Part shown: positions 1 through 6,380 of the stretch, piece after piece
How positions within the stretch are numbered: position 1 is the stretch's first letter
Layout: each line of letters begins with the position of its first letter
From: Lustribacter sp049512335
GTDB lineage: Bacteria; Vulcanimicrobiota; Vulcanimicrobiia; Vulcanimicrobiales; Vulcanimicrobiaceae
NCBI GenBank assembly: GCA_049512335.1
Contig: JBEKXE010000108.1
Span: 1-15,691 of the forward strand
Direction: 5' to 3'
Length of the DNA: 15,691 nt
The notes under the pieces: generated by a model
What the model was told of the DNA's origin: nothing
Databases searched by the model: none
What the model saw: only the letters and a program-made list of their open reading frames with translations
Program-made: the position numbers and the translations under genes

Positions 1-3
1 TAT

Positions 4-57
4 CTCGGGATGACAGGGCGAGCCACGACTTCGCTTTTTCACCCCTGTCATTCCGAG
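4..57. repeat. 15-bp inverted repeat (hairpin) formed by two dispersed-repeat ends
   Basis: The arm at 4-18 (CTCGGGATGACAGGG) is complementary to the arm at 43-57 (CCCTGTCATTCCGAG) with one G-T mismatch, leaving a 24-base loop that contains a run of five T. In RNA the mismatch is a G-U pair, so a transcript from an upstream gene would form a stable stem. The left arm looks like the right-hand end of a repeat copy that starts outside the window. The right arm is the left end of the copy at 45-91. A terminator role for an unseen upstream gene is possible but unproven. Confidence 0.6.
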
Positions 58-91
58 GGGCGCGAACGCAGTTGAGCGCCCGTCGAGGAAC
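45..91 (+). repeat. Dispersed 47-bp repeat, copy 1
   Basis: The unit starts CTGTCATTCCGAGGGG and ends GCGCCCGTCGAGGAAC. Near-identical units lie at 10864-10910 and 10912-10959. It has internal dyad symmetry: GGGCGC (58-63) pairs with GCGCCC (76-81) around a 12-base loop, and TTCC near the left end pairs with GGAA near the right end. Such REP-like intergenic palindromes are usually non-coding and spread over a genome. The bases after it (GCGCCACG) also match those after the copy at 10912-10959, so the true unit may be about 55 bp. Confidence 0.75.
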
Positions 92-190
92 GCGCCACGA
101 TCGTTGCGCGACAGCCGGGGCAACTCCTCGACCGGCGGATTTGGAGAGGCTTAGCGGGCGGCGCATCGTAAGATGTGCTGTCCGTCAAAG

Positions 191-196
191 AGGAGG
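191..196 (+). promoter_or_regulatory. Shine-Dalgarno site that fixes a TTG start
   Basis: A perfect AGGAGG sits seven bases before the TTG at 204. This is why the binding-protein gene is started at 204 and not at the upstream TTG at 72, which lies inside the dispersed repeat and would put 44 residues without signal-peptide character before the real signal peptide. Confidence 0.8.
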
Positions 197-203
197 CGGT
201 TCG

Positions 204-1157
204 TTGAAGCGATCGCAAGCACTCGGCCTCACCTCGACCGCACTGGCCGCCGCGATGCTGCGACCCTCGCCCGCTGCGGCGCAGAACGCGAGCGTGCGGG
301 TCGGTTGCGGGATCGGCGACAACTTCGGCGAGCCGCTCTTCGCCAACGACGGCGGCTTCTTCGCGCGTCACGGAATCGACGCCGATATCCTCACGCTCGG
401 CAGCGGCGGAGCGCTCACCGCGGCACTCGCCGGCGGCGCGCTCGACGTCACGATCAGCAACATCGCCTCGATCGCGCAGGCGCACTTTCGCGGGTTGCCG
501 ATCTCCGTGATCGCGGGCAGTTCGATCTACTCGGCCGACGCGCCGCCGACGACTGTCGTGCTGGTTCTCAATGACTCGCCCGTACGCGCGGCCAAAGACC
601 TGATCGGAAAGACGCTCGCGATGACGACGTTGCACGATACCGAACAAGCCGCGGTGATGGCTTGGTTCGACAAGAACGGCGTGAACCCGTCGCTCGTCAA
701 CTACGTCGAGGCTCGTCTGCCCGATCAATTGCCGGCATTGAAGGCGCATCGCGTCGATGCGACATTGACATCCGATCCGTGGTCGACGGCCGCGCTGCAA
801 GACGGCGCGCGCGTCCTCTGCAAACCGTACGACGTGTTGGCGCGACGGTTGCAAACCACGGCCTGGGTGGCGCGCAACGACTGGCTCGACAACAACAAGG
901 CCGTCGCGCAGCGGATGGTCGCCGCGATCCACGACACCGCCGTATGGGCTAACCACAACCGTCCCGCGACCGCCGTCATCCTGCAGAAGTATTCGAAGAT
1001 GTCGGACGACACGATGGCGAAACTGCACCGGATGGAGTACGCCGAGCACCTTGACCCGGCGCTGATCCAGCCGATCATCGACGCCAGCGCGCGCTACGGA
1101 TTTCTACCGCAGCGCTTCCCCGCGTCCAGCCTCTTCGCCGCCTTCCTCCAATCCTAG
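204..1157 (+). CDS. ABC transporter substrate-binding protein, NMT1/SsuA/TauA-like
   Basis: A 317-residue periplasmic solute-binding protein of the type that feeds ABC importers for nitrate, sulfonates, taurine or thiamine-pyrimidine compounds. The TTG start is set by AGGAGG at 191-196. The N-terminus has KR, a hydrophobic Ala/Leu stretch and a probable signal-peptidase site after PAAA (residues 23-26), so the protein is exported. The mature part shows the usual family pattern: an early strand (VRVGCGIGDN), a GGFFARHGID helix, a lobe-crossing G-ALDVTISN segment and a late VDATLTSDPW segment. It closely resembles the protein at 11106-12047; both have AVWAN, a QPIIDASARYG / QPVIDVGAQYG motif and RFPA near the end. 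The ubiD-like gene starts nine bases after its stop, so the two are probably co-transcribed. No partner permease or ATPase is present. The ligand cannot be told from sequence. Confidence 0.85.
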   Translation: MKRSQALGLTSTALAAAMLRPSPAAAQNASVRVGCGIGDNFGEPLFANDGGFFARHGIDADILTLGSGGALTAALAGGALDVTISNIASIAQAHFRGLPISVIAGSSIYSADAPPTTVVLVLNDSPVRAAKDLIGKTLAMTTLHDTEQAAVMAWFDKNGVNPSLVNYVEARLPDQLPALKAHRVDATLTSDPWSTAALQDGARVLCKPYDVLARRLQTTAWVARNDWLDNNKAVAQRMVAAIHDTAVWANHNRPATAVILQKYSKMSDDTMAKLHRMEYAEHLDPALIQPIIDASARYGFLPQRFPASSLFAAFLQS

Positions 1158-1166
1158 GGTGACCTC

Positions 1167-2615
1167 ATGATCGATCGATCGCAGACGCGCGTCGGCTACG
1201 CCGATCTGCGCGAGTATCTCCACCTGCTCGAAGAGCGCGGACTGCTGCACCGCGTGACGGCCGAGGTCGACCCGCACGACGAACTCGGCACGATCACCGC
1301 GCGCTCGCTCGAGCGGCACGGTCCGGCGTTGTGGTTCGACAACGTCAAGGGCTATCGCGGCCAGCCGCTTGTGACGAACATCATCTCGACCGTGCCGCAA
1401 CTCGCCGTGGCCTTCGGCACCGCCGCCGACGAGGAAACGATCCACGAGCGCGTCGTCGCGGGCATGACCGGGCGCATCGCCTCGGTGACGGTGCCCACCG
1501 GTCCATGCAAAGAGGTCATCGTCGGACAAGCGGACGTCGACATCGACGCCATTCCCACGCCGCATTGGCATGAGTTCGACGGCGGACGCTATCTCGGGAC
1601 GACGGCCGGCATCGTGACCCGCGATCCGCTCACCGGGTACCTCAACATGGGCTCGTACCGCGTGATGATCAAGGATGCGAAGACGCTCTCGCTCTCCGGC
1701 GGTCTGCGCGGCCGCAACTCGTCGACCGGCTCGGGCGGCGGCGACCACGTGCTCGACAACGAGAACGCCGGGCGTTCGACGCCGGTGGCGATCGTGTTGG
1801 GCATGGATCCGCTGCTGACGCTCGCATCGGGCAGCCCGGCGGCGCCCGGCGCGGACGGCGTCGAGGGCTCGATGGAGTACGAGGTCGCCGGCGGTTGGCG
1901 CGGCGCGCCGACGGAGCTGGTGAAATGCGAGACGAGCGATCTGCTCGTGCCGGCGCAGGCCGAAATGATCGTCGAAGGGATCATCCATCCGGGCGAGCGC
2001 ACGGTCGAAGGCCCGCACGGCGAGTCGACCGGATTCTACGGTGAGAACAAGGACGCGTTCGTCGTCCACATCACCGCGATCACGCACCGGCGCGATCCGG
2101 TGCACTACGGACTGATCTGTCAGCGCGTCGAGGACTATCCGCGGCAGCTGTTGCGCTCGGGCTCGATCCAGGCGCGGCTGATCCAGAAGACCGGTCTAAC
2201 CAACATCAAGGACGTCTACTTCCCCGAAGTCGGACGGATGGGGATGTTGATCGTTTCGGCCACGATCCGCGACAAAGAAGATCCGCGCCGCATCATGGAC
2301 GGGATCTGGTACGAGAGCGGGGAGCGCTGGCGCTGGATCATCGTCGTCGACGACGACTGCAACGTGCGCGATTGGGATGAGGTGATGTGGCGCGTCGTCT
2401 CGACGGTCGAGCCCGACAAGCATGTCGTCAAGGGCAAGGTCCACGGACCGGGCCGCAAGCGCACCGACGAGGTCGACTTCGTTCCGCCCAGCTGCGGCCT
2501 CGGGATCGACGCGACGTTCCACTTCAAGGACGTCGAGTTTCCGCGCATCAACAAAGTGCGTGCGCCGCTGATGGAACGTGCCGTCTTGCGCTGGAGCGAG
2601 CTGGGTCTCGAGTAA
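1167..2615 (+). CDS. UbiD-family prenylated-FMN-dependent (de)carboxylase
   Basis: A 482-residue protein of normal UbiD length. The family uses prenylated FMN to decarboxylate, or in reverse carboxylate, aromatic, heteroaromatic or alpha,beta-unsaturated acids. Visible hallmarks are the YLNMGSYR segment (Asn160 and Arg165, same spacing as the metal-binding Asn and catalytic Arg of Fdc1), GRSTPVAIVLGMDP, the conserved TELVKCETSDLLVPAQAE block and EGPHGESTGFYG. In the last, Glu281 and Glu286 match in spacing the catalytic Glu pair. A metal-binding His is tentatively His194, in a Gly/Ser-rich insertion (about 178-193). The Shine-Dalgarno-like AGGGTGA (1156-1162) overlaps the stop of the preceding gene. 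Pairing with an exported binding protein suggests a catabolic enzyme acting on an imported acid, not the ubiquinone-pathway ubiD. This is inference. No UbiX (prenyl-FMN synthase) is in the window, so the cofactor must come from elsewhere. Confidence 0.9.
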   Translation: MIDRSQTRVGYADLREYLHLLEERGLLHRVTAEVDPHDELGTITARSLERHGPALWFDNVKGYRGQPLVTNIISTVPQLAVAFGTAADEETIHERVVAGMTGRIASVTVPTGPCKEVIVGQADVDIDAIPTPHWHEFDGGRYLGTTAGIVTRDPLTGYLNMGSYRVMIKDAKTLSLSGGLRGRNSSTGSGGGDHVLDNENAGRSTPVAIVLGMDPLLTLASGSPAAPGADGVEGSMEYEVAGGWRGAPTELVKCETSDLLVPAQAEMIVEGIIHPGERTVEGPHGESTGFYGENKDAFVVHITAITHRRDPVHYGLICQRVEDYPRQLLRSGSIQARLIQKTGLTNIKDVYFPEVGRMGMLIVSATIRDKEDPRRIMDGIWYESGERWRWIIVVDDDCNVRDWDEVMWRVVSTVEPDKHVVKGKVHGPGRKRTDEVDFVPPSCGLGIDATFHFKDVEFPRINKVRAPLMERAVLRWSELGLE

Positions 2616-2618
2616 CCT

Positions 2619-2671
2619 CGGCGGGCCGCCGACCGCCGAACTACGGCTACTGTTCGGTCAAATAGCCGTAG
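2619..2671. terminator. Putative hairpins between convergent genes
   Basis: Just after the UbiD-family stop is the palindrome CGGCGG-G-CCGCCG (2619-2631). It is followed by a perfect 9-bp inverted repeat, CTACGGCTA (2641-2649) and TAGCCGTAG (2663-2671), with a 13-base loop. The second hairpin overlaps the stop and last codons of the opposite-strand gene. It lies where two convergent transcription units must end, but neither stem has a T-run, so a factor-independent terminator is only a possibility. Confidence 0.35.
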
Positions 2672-3336
2672 TGGAAGCGCGATTGCAAATAGGCGACGGC
2701 GGCGACGCCGGACGGCACGAGCGTGACCCCGCGCAGCAGCGAGTGTTGCAGCGTGCGCACGATTTCGTTCGCCGGCTGTTTGGTCAAACCACCGGCGGCG
2801 ATCTGTTCGGCGTGTTGGACGAGCGCCGTATTGCAGGCAAAGAACATCACGCCCCGCCGTTGCAACGCGGCGATCGACGCGTCTTGGTAGAAGCCGTGGA
2901 CGTCATTGGGATCGGCAAGGGTCGACGCGCTGTGTGCCGCGGCAAAGATATTCGCCGTTATCGGGGCGCCGTTCGGGTCGTGTACGGAGTACAGCTCTCC
3001 GAGCCGGTATGTGGTCCAAGCGGAGTCGCCGTAGAGCAGCAAATTGGAATCGCTGTGCGTAACGAACGCCGTTGCGATCCGGCTCGGGGCAATGCCGAAG
3101 CCGAACTGCAAACCGTTCAGGGCGTTCTTCACCCCGCCGAGGATTGTCGGACGGAGCGACCCGGAGTCCCAGACGTGACGGACGTCGGCATCGCGCGAGA
3201 CACGCCGGGCGAATGCGGCAAGATCGAATTCTCCGGCCTGCTCGACGAGCTCGATCCCCGCCGCCTCGCCGGGTTGCGCGACGCCGGCGGCGGCCAACCC
3301 CAGCGAAGCGCCGATGAACGCCGACCGCCCTATCAT
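2647..3336 (-). CDS. Exported DsrE/DsrF-like protein
   Basis: A 229-residue protein. The N-terminus (MIGRSAFIGASLGLAAAGVA...GEAAG) reads as a signal peptide with cleavage near residue 26. The rest resembles the DsrE-like fold: a KNALNGLQFGFG segment (about 70-81), a central FVTHSDSNLLLYGDSAW strand/helix region, then RGVMFFACNTAL with a single cysteine (Cys168) where DsrE-like proteins carry their conserved cysteine (GVKF-x-x-CNNT pattern). Near the end come GVTLVPSGVAAVAYLQ and a Tyr-rich tail, matching the VVPSGVAE-LARLQ-GYAYI ending of that family. Many relatives handle sulfur or are of unknown role, so no reaction is assigned. It starts nine bases after the stop of the Ig-like lipoprotein gene on the same strand, without a clear Shine-Dalgarno site, so coupled translation is likely. 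The call rests on motif recall, not a search. Confidence 0.6.
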   Translation of the reverse strand: MIGRSAFIGASLGLAAAGVAQPGEAAGIELVEQAGEFDLAAFARRVSRDADVRHVWDSGSLRPTILGGVKNALNGLQFGFGIAPSRIATAFVTHSDSNLLLYGDSAWTTYRLGELYSVHDPNGAPITANIFAAAHSASTLADPNDVHGFYQDASIAALQRRGVMFFACNTALVQHAEQIAAGGLTKQPANEIVRTLQHSLLRGVTLVPSGVAAVAYLQSRFHYGYLTEQ

Positions 3337-3345
3337 CGGCGGCCG

Positions 3346-4080
3346 CTACTGACGCGTCCGGCTTGTAATCGAACCGCTCGAGGTCGTCACCGTAACCGAG
3401 ACGGACGACGAATTTTGATTGCTGTCGGTAAAGGTCACCGAAGCGGTGCCGGCGGCAACAGCGCTGATCGTAAACGAGGTTCCGCTTGCCGGCGATACGG
3501 TTGCGACCCCCGTATTGCTCGAAGCCGCTGCGAACGAACCCGAATACGCGTTCTCGCTGACCGCAACGGTCCCCGTTTGGCCGGTCGCCGTGAAGTTGAG
3601 GGCGGCCGGCGACGCGACCACCAGCGGTGTCGCGGTCGGCGAAGCGGTCGGAGAAGCTGACGGCGCGGGCGATGCCCCCGTTACCGTCACGATGAACTGT
3701 GATGAGCCGCCGTTCTGGTCGCTTACCGTAATCGTCGTGGTGCCGTTCTCGAACGTCTCGATGGTGAAGGTTGCACCACCCGAGTCCGACGCGACGGTCC
3801 GTTCCGACTCCGCCGCGCGAGTATCCGACGAACTTTGAATGGTCATCGGAGTGACGGTCGCGACGGCCGTGTTCGAAGATGTTGCCGTGAACGTGCCGTT
3901 ATACCCGGGTTCCGACACACTGAACTGGGCAGTGGTTGCTCCGCTGATTGCAAGCGACGTGGCATTCCCCGGCAATTGAAGGACCGGCGCCGCAACACGC
4001 GTCGTCGTGATGCCGCCGGCACACGCTACGATTCCGAAAGCGAGCGCGAGGATGCCGACGGCAGGAAACCAACGTGACAT
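3346..4080 (-). CDS. Lipoprotein with two tandem Ig-like repeats
   Basis: A 244-residue protein with a lipoprotein signal peptide: hydrophobic stretch then IVAC with Cys20 as the lipidated residue. The body is an internal duplication. Repeat 1 (about 42-134) contains SEPGYNGTFTATSSNTAVATV. Repeat 2 (about 153-232) contains SENAYSGSFAAASSNTGVATV. Each ends in an S/T-rich beta strand of the VTVT type. The linker at 136-152 is a Pro/Ser/Ala/Thr low-complexity stretch (SPAPSASPTASPTATP). Repeat 1 also carries a loop with charged residues near 84-95. This layout suits a membrane-anchored bacterial Ig-like (Big-type) surface or periplasmic protein with a structural or binding role. A Shine-Dalgarno-like AGGGG (4087-4091, minus strand) lies six bases before the ATG. 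It heads a two-gene unit with the DsrE-like gene and is divergent from the propeller lipoprotein gene. Confidence 0.75.
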   Translation of the reverse strand: MSRWFPAVGILALAFGIVACAGGITTTRVAAPVLQLPGNATSLAISGATTAQFSVSEPGYNGTFTATSSNTAVATVTPMTIQSSSDTRAAESERTVASDSGGATFTIETFENGTTTITVSDQNGGSSQFIVTVTGASPAPSASPTASPTATPLVVASPAALNFTATGQTGTVAVSENAYSGSFAAASSNTGVATVSPASGTSFTISAVAAGTASVTFTDSNQNSSSVSVTVTTSSGSITSRTRQ

Positions 4081-4117
4081 TCATAACCCCTATTCCAGGT
4101 CAGGTTCCATATGCGCG

Positions 4118-4127
4118 TTTGCGCAAA
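4118..4127. promoter_or_regulatory. Perfect 10-bp palindrome in a divergent intergenic region
   Basis: TTTGCGCAAA reads the same on both strands and sits 38 bases upstream of the Ig-lipoprotein start, in the 166-base AT-richer region shared by two divergent surface-protein genes. It could be an operator half or whole site, but a single 10-bp palindrome is weak evidence. Confidence 0.2.
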
Positions 4128-4157
4128 GGGTGTGGGCATCCTCGTCCGGTTCGTGTC

Positions 4158-4186
4158 TTCAAATAAGACCGTATCAGATTTATATA
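4158..4186 (+). promoter_or_regulatory. Candidate sigma-70-type promoter for the propeller lipoprotein
   Basis: A TTCAAA hexamer (4158-4163), a 17-base spacer and TATATA (4181-4186) match the -35/-10 layout at four of six positions each, in the most AT-rich stretch of the window. Transcription would begin near 4193, giving a leader of about 54 bases before the ATG at 4247. Confidence 0.4.
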
Positions 4187-4246
4187 CAATCTTTAGAAAA
4201 GGAACGCTGCGAATTGCGACGCATTTCTGCGCCCATGAGGCTCACG

Positions 4247-6367
4247 ATGTCGCTCAGGCGTAACGCTGCCTTTCTCGCAGCAGTCTTCGCCGCGTTCACG
4301 GCCGCCGGGTGCAGCGGTGGTAAAGGCGGATCGGCACTCCCTCAGGCTGCACCGGTCCCGACCAGTGCGGCACAAACGTCAGGCTCTACGGCGAACGTGA
4401 GCATGAATATGGTCATTCCTGCTCCTACCGTGGGAACAACGGCCAGCCGCCGGCCGGCCTTCGTCTCGCCGAGCACCAACGGCGTTACCGTGACGGTCTA
4501 CGCGCACAGCGATACGGGGCATACGACGCCGCTCGCGACGAGCGTCACGAACGTTTCCAGCGGCAGCAACGCGTGCACGGGCACGGGTTCGCGCACTTGC
4601 ACCGTGGCGGTCGTCGCGCCGGTTGGTTCCGACGACTTCGTGTTCGTCCTCTATGACACGGCGCCGGTAAACGGCGCGATTCCCGGCTCGGCGCACATTC
4701 TCGGCAACGCCGGCGTTACGCAAACCGTCGTGGCGGGAACCGCAAACGTGATCGCAGCCGGCATCGGCGGCCTGATCGTCGGTCTCAGTGGCCAAGCGTC
4801 GCTGCTCAAGTTCGCCGCGGATGGGCAAACGCACGATATCGGCCTGACGATCGCGCCGACTGACTTCGGCAACAACGCGATCGTCGCCGGCTCCTCCAAC
4901 GCGCCCTTTGCGAACCCGATCACGGTCACCGTCGCCGAGGCCGGCGGTTCGGGACACGTTTTGCTGGAACTCGACGGTGGCACGCCGGCGGCGCAAGTGA
5001 CCGTCTCGAAAGCGACCGACACGGTGCAGGCCGTCTACGACGGCCTCGGCTCGGCGGGTTACCAGGCGACCGTCACGCTGACGGCGTCGGCCGTCAGCGG
5101 TCAAGGCGGCGCGACCGAAAGCGCCGTCATCGAGCCGATTCTGTTCGTCTCAAATCCGACCGTGTTCTACGGCACGGCGCCGGCCACGGTGAAAACGTAT
5201 CCCGCCGGGGAGCACCTCTTGGCCATCAGCGAGCCCACGGCGGCCGGCGGCACGACGTATACGGTGACGCCGACCGGCTGCACGGGCATCCTCAAGGTGG
5301 GGACCATCATCGGAACGGGCACGAGTGCGACCGTGCTGGTCCTCGGGGGAACGACGATCTCCACCAGCGGCTGCAGCCTCGCGATCAGCGACGGCACGCT
5401 CACGCTGAACGCGGCCGTCACGAACACGCTCCGTACCGACAGCGCAAGCCACACGATCACCGAATACACGACATCGGCGAGCGAGCCGTTCGGTATCGCC
5501 ACCGGCGCCGACGGCAATCTCTGGTTCGCTGAGGACAACGGAAGTACGCCGGCGGTCAGCACGATTTCATCGAGCGGAACCAACTATACAAAGCACCTCT
5601 TGTTGCCGGTCCAGTCGGGCACGAATAACGGCTGGGAGTCCCCGTTCGGCGTTGCCATCGGGGGAGACGGCAATATCTGGGTCGGCGACGACAATTCTCA
5701 CCCGGACGGCAACATGGGAAAGGTGACTCCGGCTGGGGTGCTCACCACGTATGAAGCGAGCCATGAGTTCACGAATTTCGACACGCCCGGTCTGGACGGA
5801 AATGAATGGTTCAGCGAATGCGCCAGCAACTACATCGCCAGCGTTTCAACGATGGGTCCGCCTGTCAACATTAGTGTTTCCGGCGCCACCGACATTCAGG
5901 GCATGACGCTCGGACCGGATGGAAACGTTTGGTTTACCGATCTCGGCACGAAAAAAGTCGGGACGGTCGTGGCCGGCGTCGCATCATTGGTCTCCCCATC
6001 GCTGACGAATCAGCCTTCGACCGCCTCAGATATCACGTCCGGCTCGGACGGTAACCTGTGGGTCGCGGAGCTGCCCGGGGGGTCGCCCGCGCTCATCGCG
6101 CAAGTCTCGACGGCGGGGACGATCCTGAACCAGTTCGGTGGTGCCGCACTCGGCAGCCCGAACTTCATCACGGCGGGCCCCGACGGTGCGCTCTGGTTCA
6201 CCGATACGAGCAATAACGCGATCGGTAAGATTACGACCAGCGGAACGATCAGCGAGTTCTCGATTCCGAGCAGCGGCTCATCGCCGAACGGCATCATCGT
6301 CGGTCCGGACGGCAACCTGTGGTTCACGGAAGGCTCCACGGGCAAGATCGGCGTGCTGAAGCTCTAG
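4247..6367 (+). CDS. Lipoprotein with C-terminal seven-repeat Vgb/NHL-like beta-propeller
   Basis: A 706-residue protein. I start it at ATG 4247 because GAGG (4237-4240) lies six bases upstream. ATG 4235 is the alternative, four codons longer. The signal peptide MSLRRNAAFLAAVFAAF ends in the lipobox TAAGC (Cys22), followed by a Gly/Ser linker. Residues about 60-400 are Thr/Ser/Gly/Val-rich, all-beta in character and match no enzyme I recognise. From about residue 405 to the end there are seven repeats around a G-x-DGNxWF core: GADGNLWF, GGDGNIWV, GLDGNEWF, GPDGNVWF, GSDGNLWV, GPDGALWF, GPDGNLWF. Seven such repeats make one complete propeller as in virginiamycin B lyase (Vgb). The last two blades contain no histidine, whereas Vgb needs a catalytic His there, so antibiotic lyase activity is unlikely. 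A surface binding or scaffold role is more plausible. It is divergent from the Ig-like lipoprotein and ends 13 bases from the convergent Fic gene. Confidence 0.85.
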   Translation: MSLRRNAAFLAAVFAAFTAAGCSGGKGGSALPQAAPVPTSAAQTSGSTANVSMNMVIPAPTVGTTASRRPAFVSPSTNGVTVTVYAHSDTGHTTPLATSVTNVSSGSNACTGTGSRTCTVAVVAPVGSDDFVFVLYDTAPVNGAIPGSAHILGNAGVTQTVVAGTANVIAAGIGGLIVGLSGQASLLKFAADGQTHDIGLTIAPTDFGNNAIVAGSSNAPFANPITVTVAEAGGSGHVLLELDGGTPAAQVTVSKATDTVQAVYDGLGSAGYQATVTLTASAVSGQGGATESAVIEPILFVSNPTVFYGTAPATVKTYPAGEHLLAISEPTAAGGTTYTVTPTGCTGILKVGTIIGTGTSATVLVLGGTTISTSGCSLAISDGTLTLNAAVTNTLRTDSASHTITEYTTSASEPFGIATGADGNLWFAEDNGSTPAVSTISSSGTNYTKHLLLPVQSGTNNGWESPFGVAIGGDGNIWVGDDNSHPDGNMGKVTPAGVLTTYEASHEFTNFDTPGLDGNEWFSECASNYIASVSTMGPPVNISVSGATDIQGMTLGPDGNVWFTDLGTKKVGTVVAGVASLVSPSLTNQPSTASDITSGSDGNLWVAELPGGSPALIAQVSTAGTILNQFGGAALGSPNFITAGPDGALWFTDTSNNAIGKITTSGTISEFSIPSSGSSPNGIIVGPDGNLWFTEGSTGKIGVLKL

Positions 6368-6380
6368 CCGAAACGGTCCT

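Noticed and set aside
92..203. TPP riboswitch ahead of the NMT1-type gene
   Set aside because: No CTGAGA-type core was found, so thiamine-precursor transport is not supported by the leader.
72..203. A 44-residue upstream extension of the first binding protein from TTG 72
   Set aside because: It starts inside the dispersed repeat and would displace the signal peptide; AGGAGG at 191-196 marks TTG 204.
1104..2105. A 333-codon minus-strand frame opposite the UbiD-family gene
   Set aside because: Biased Arg/His/Asp composition and no recognisable motif; it lies opposite a conserved gene.
2578..3660. A 360-codon plus-strand frame across the DsrE-like and Ig-lipoprotein genes
   Set aside because: The minus-strand products have signal peptides, domain motifs and tight operon spacing; this frame has none and is Arg/Gly-rich.
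4007..4246. An 80-residue N-terminal extension of the propeller lipoprotein
   Set aside because: It would overlap the divergent gene and bury the lipoprotein signal peptide; ATG 4247 has its own GAGG site.
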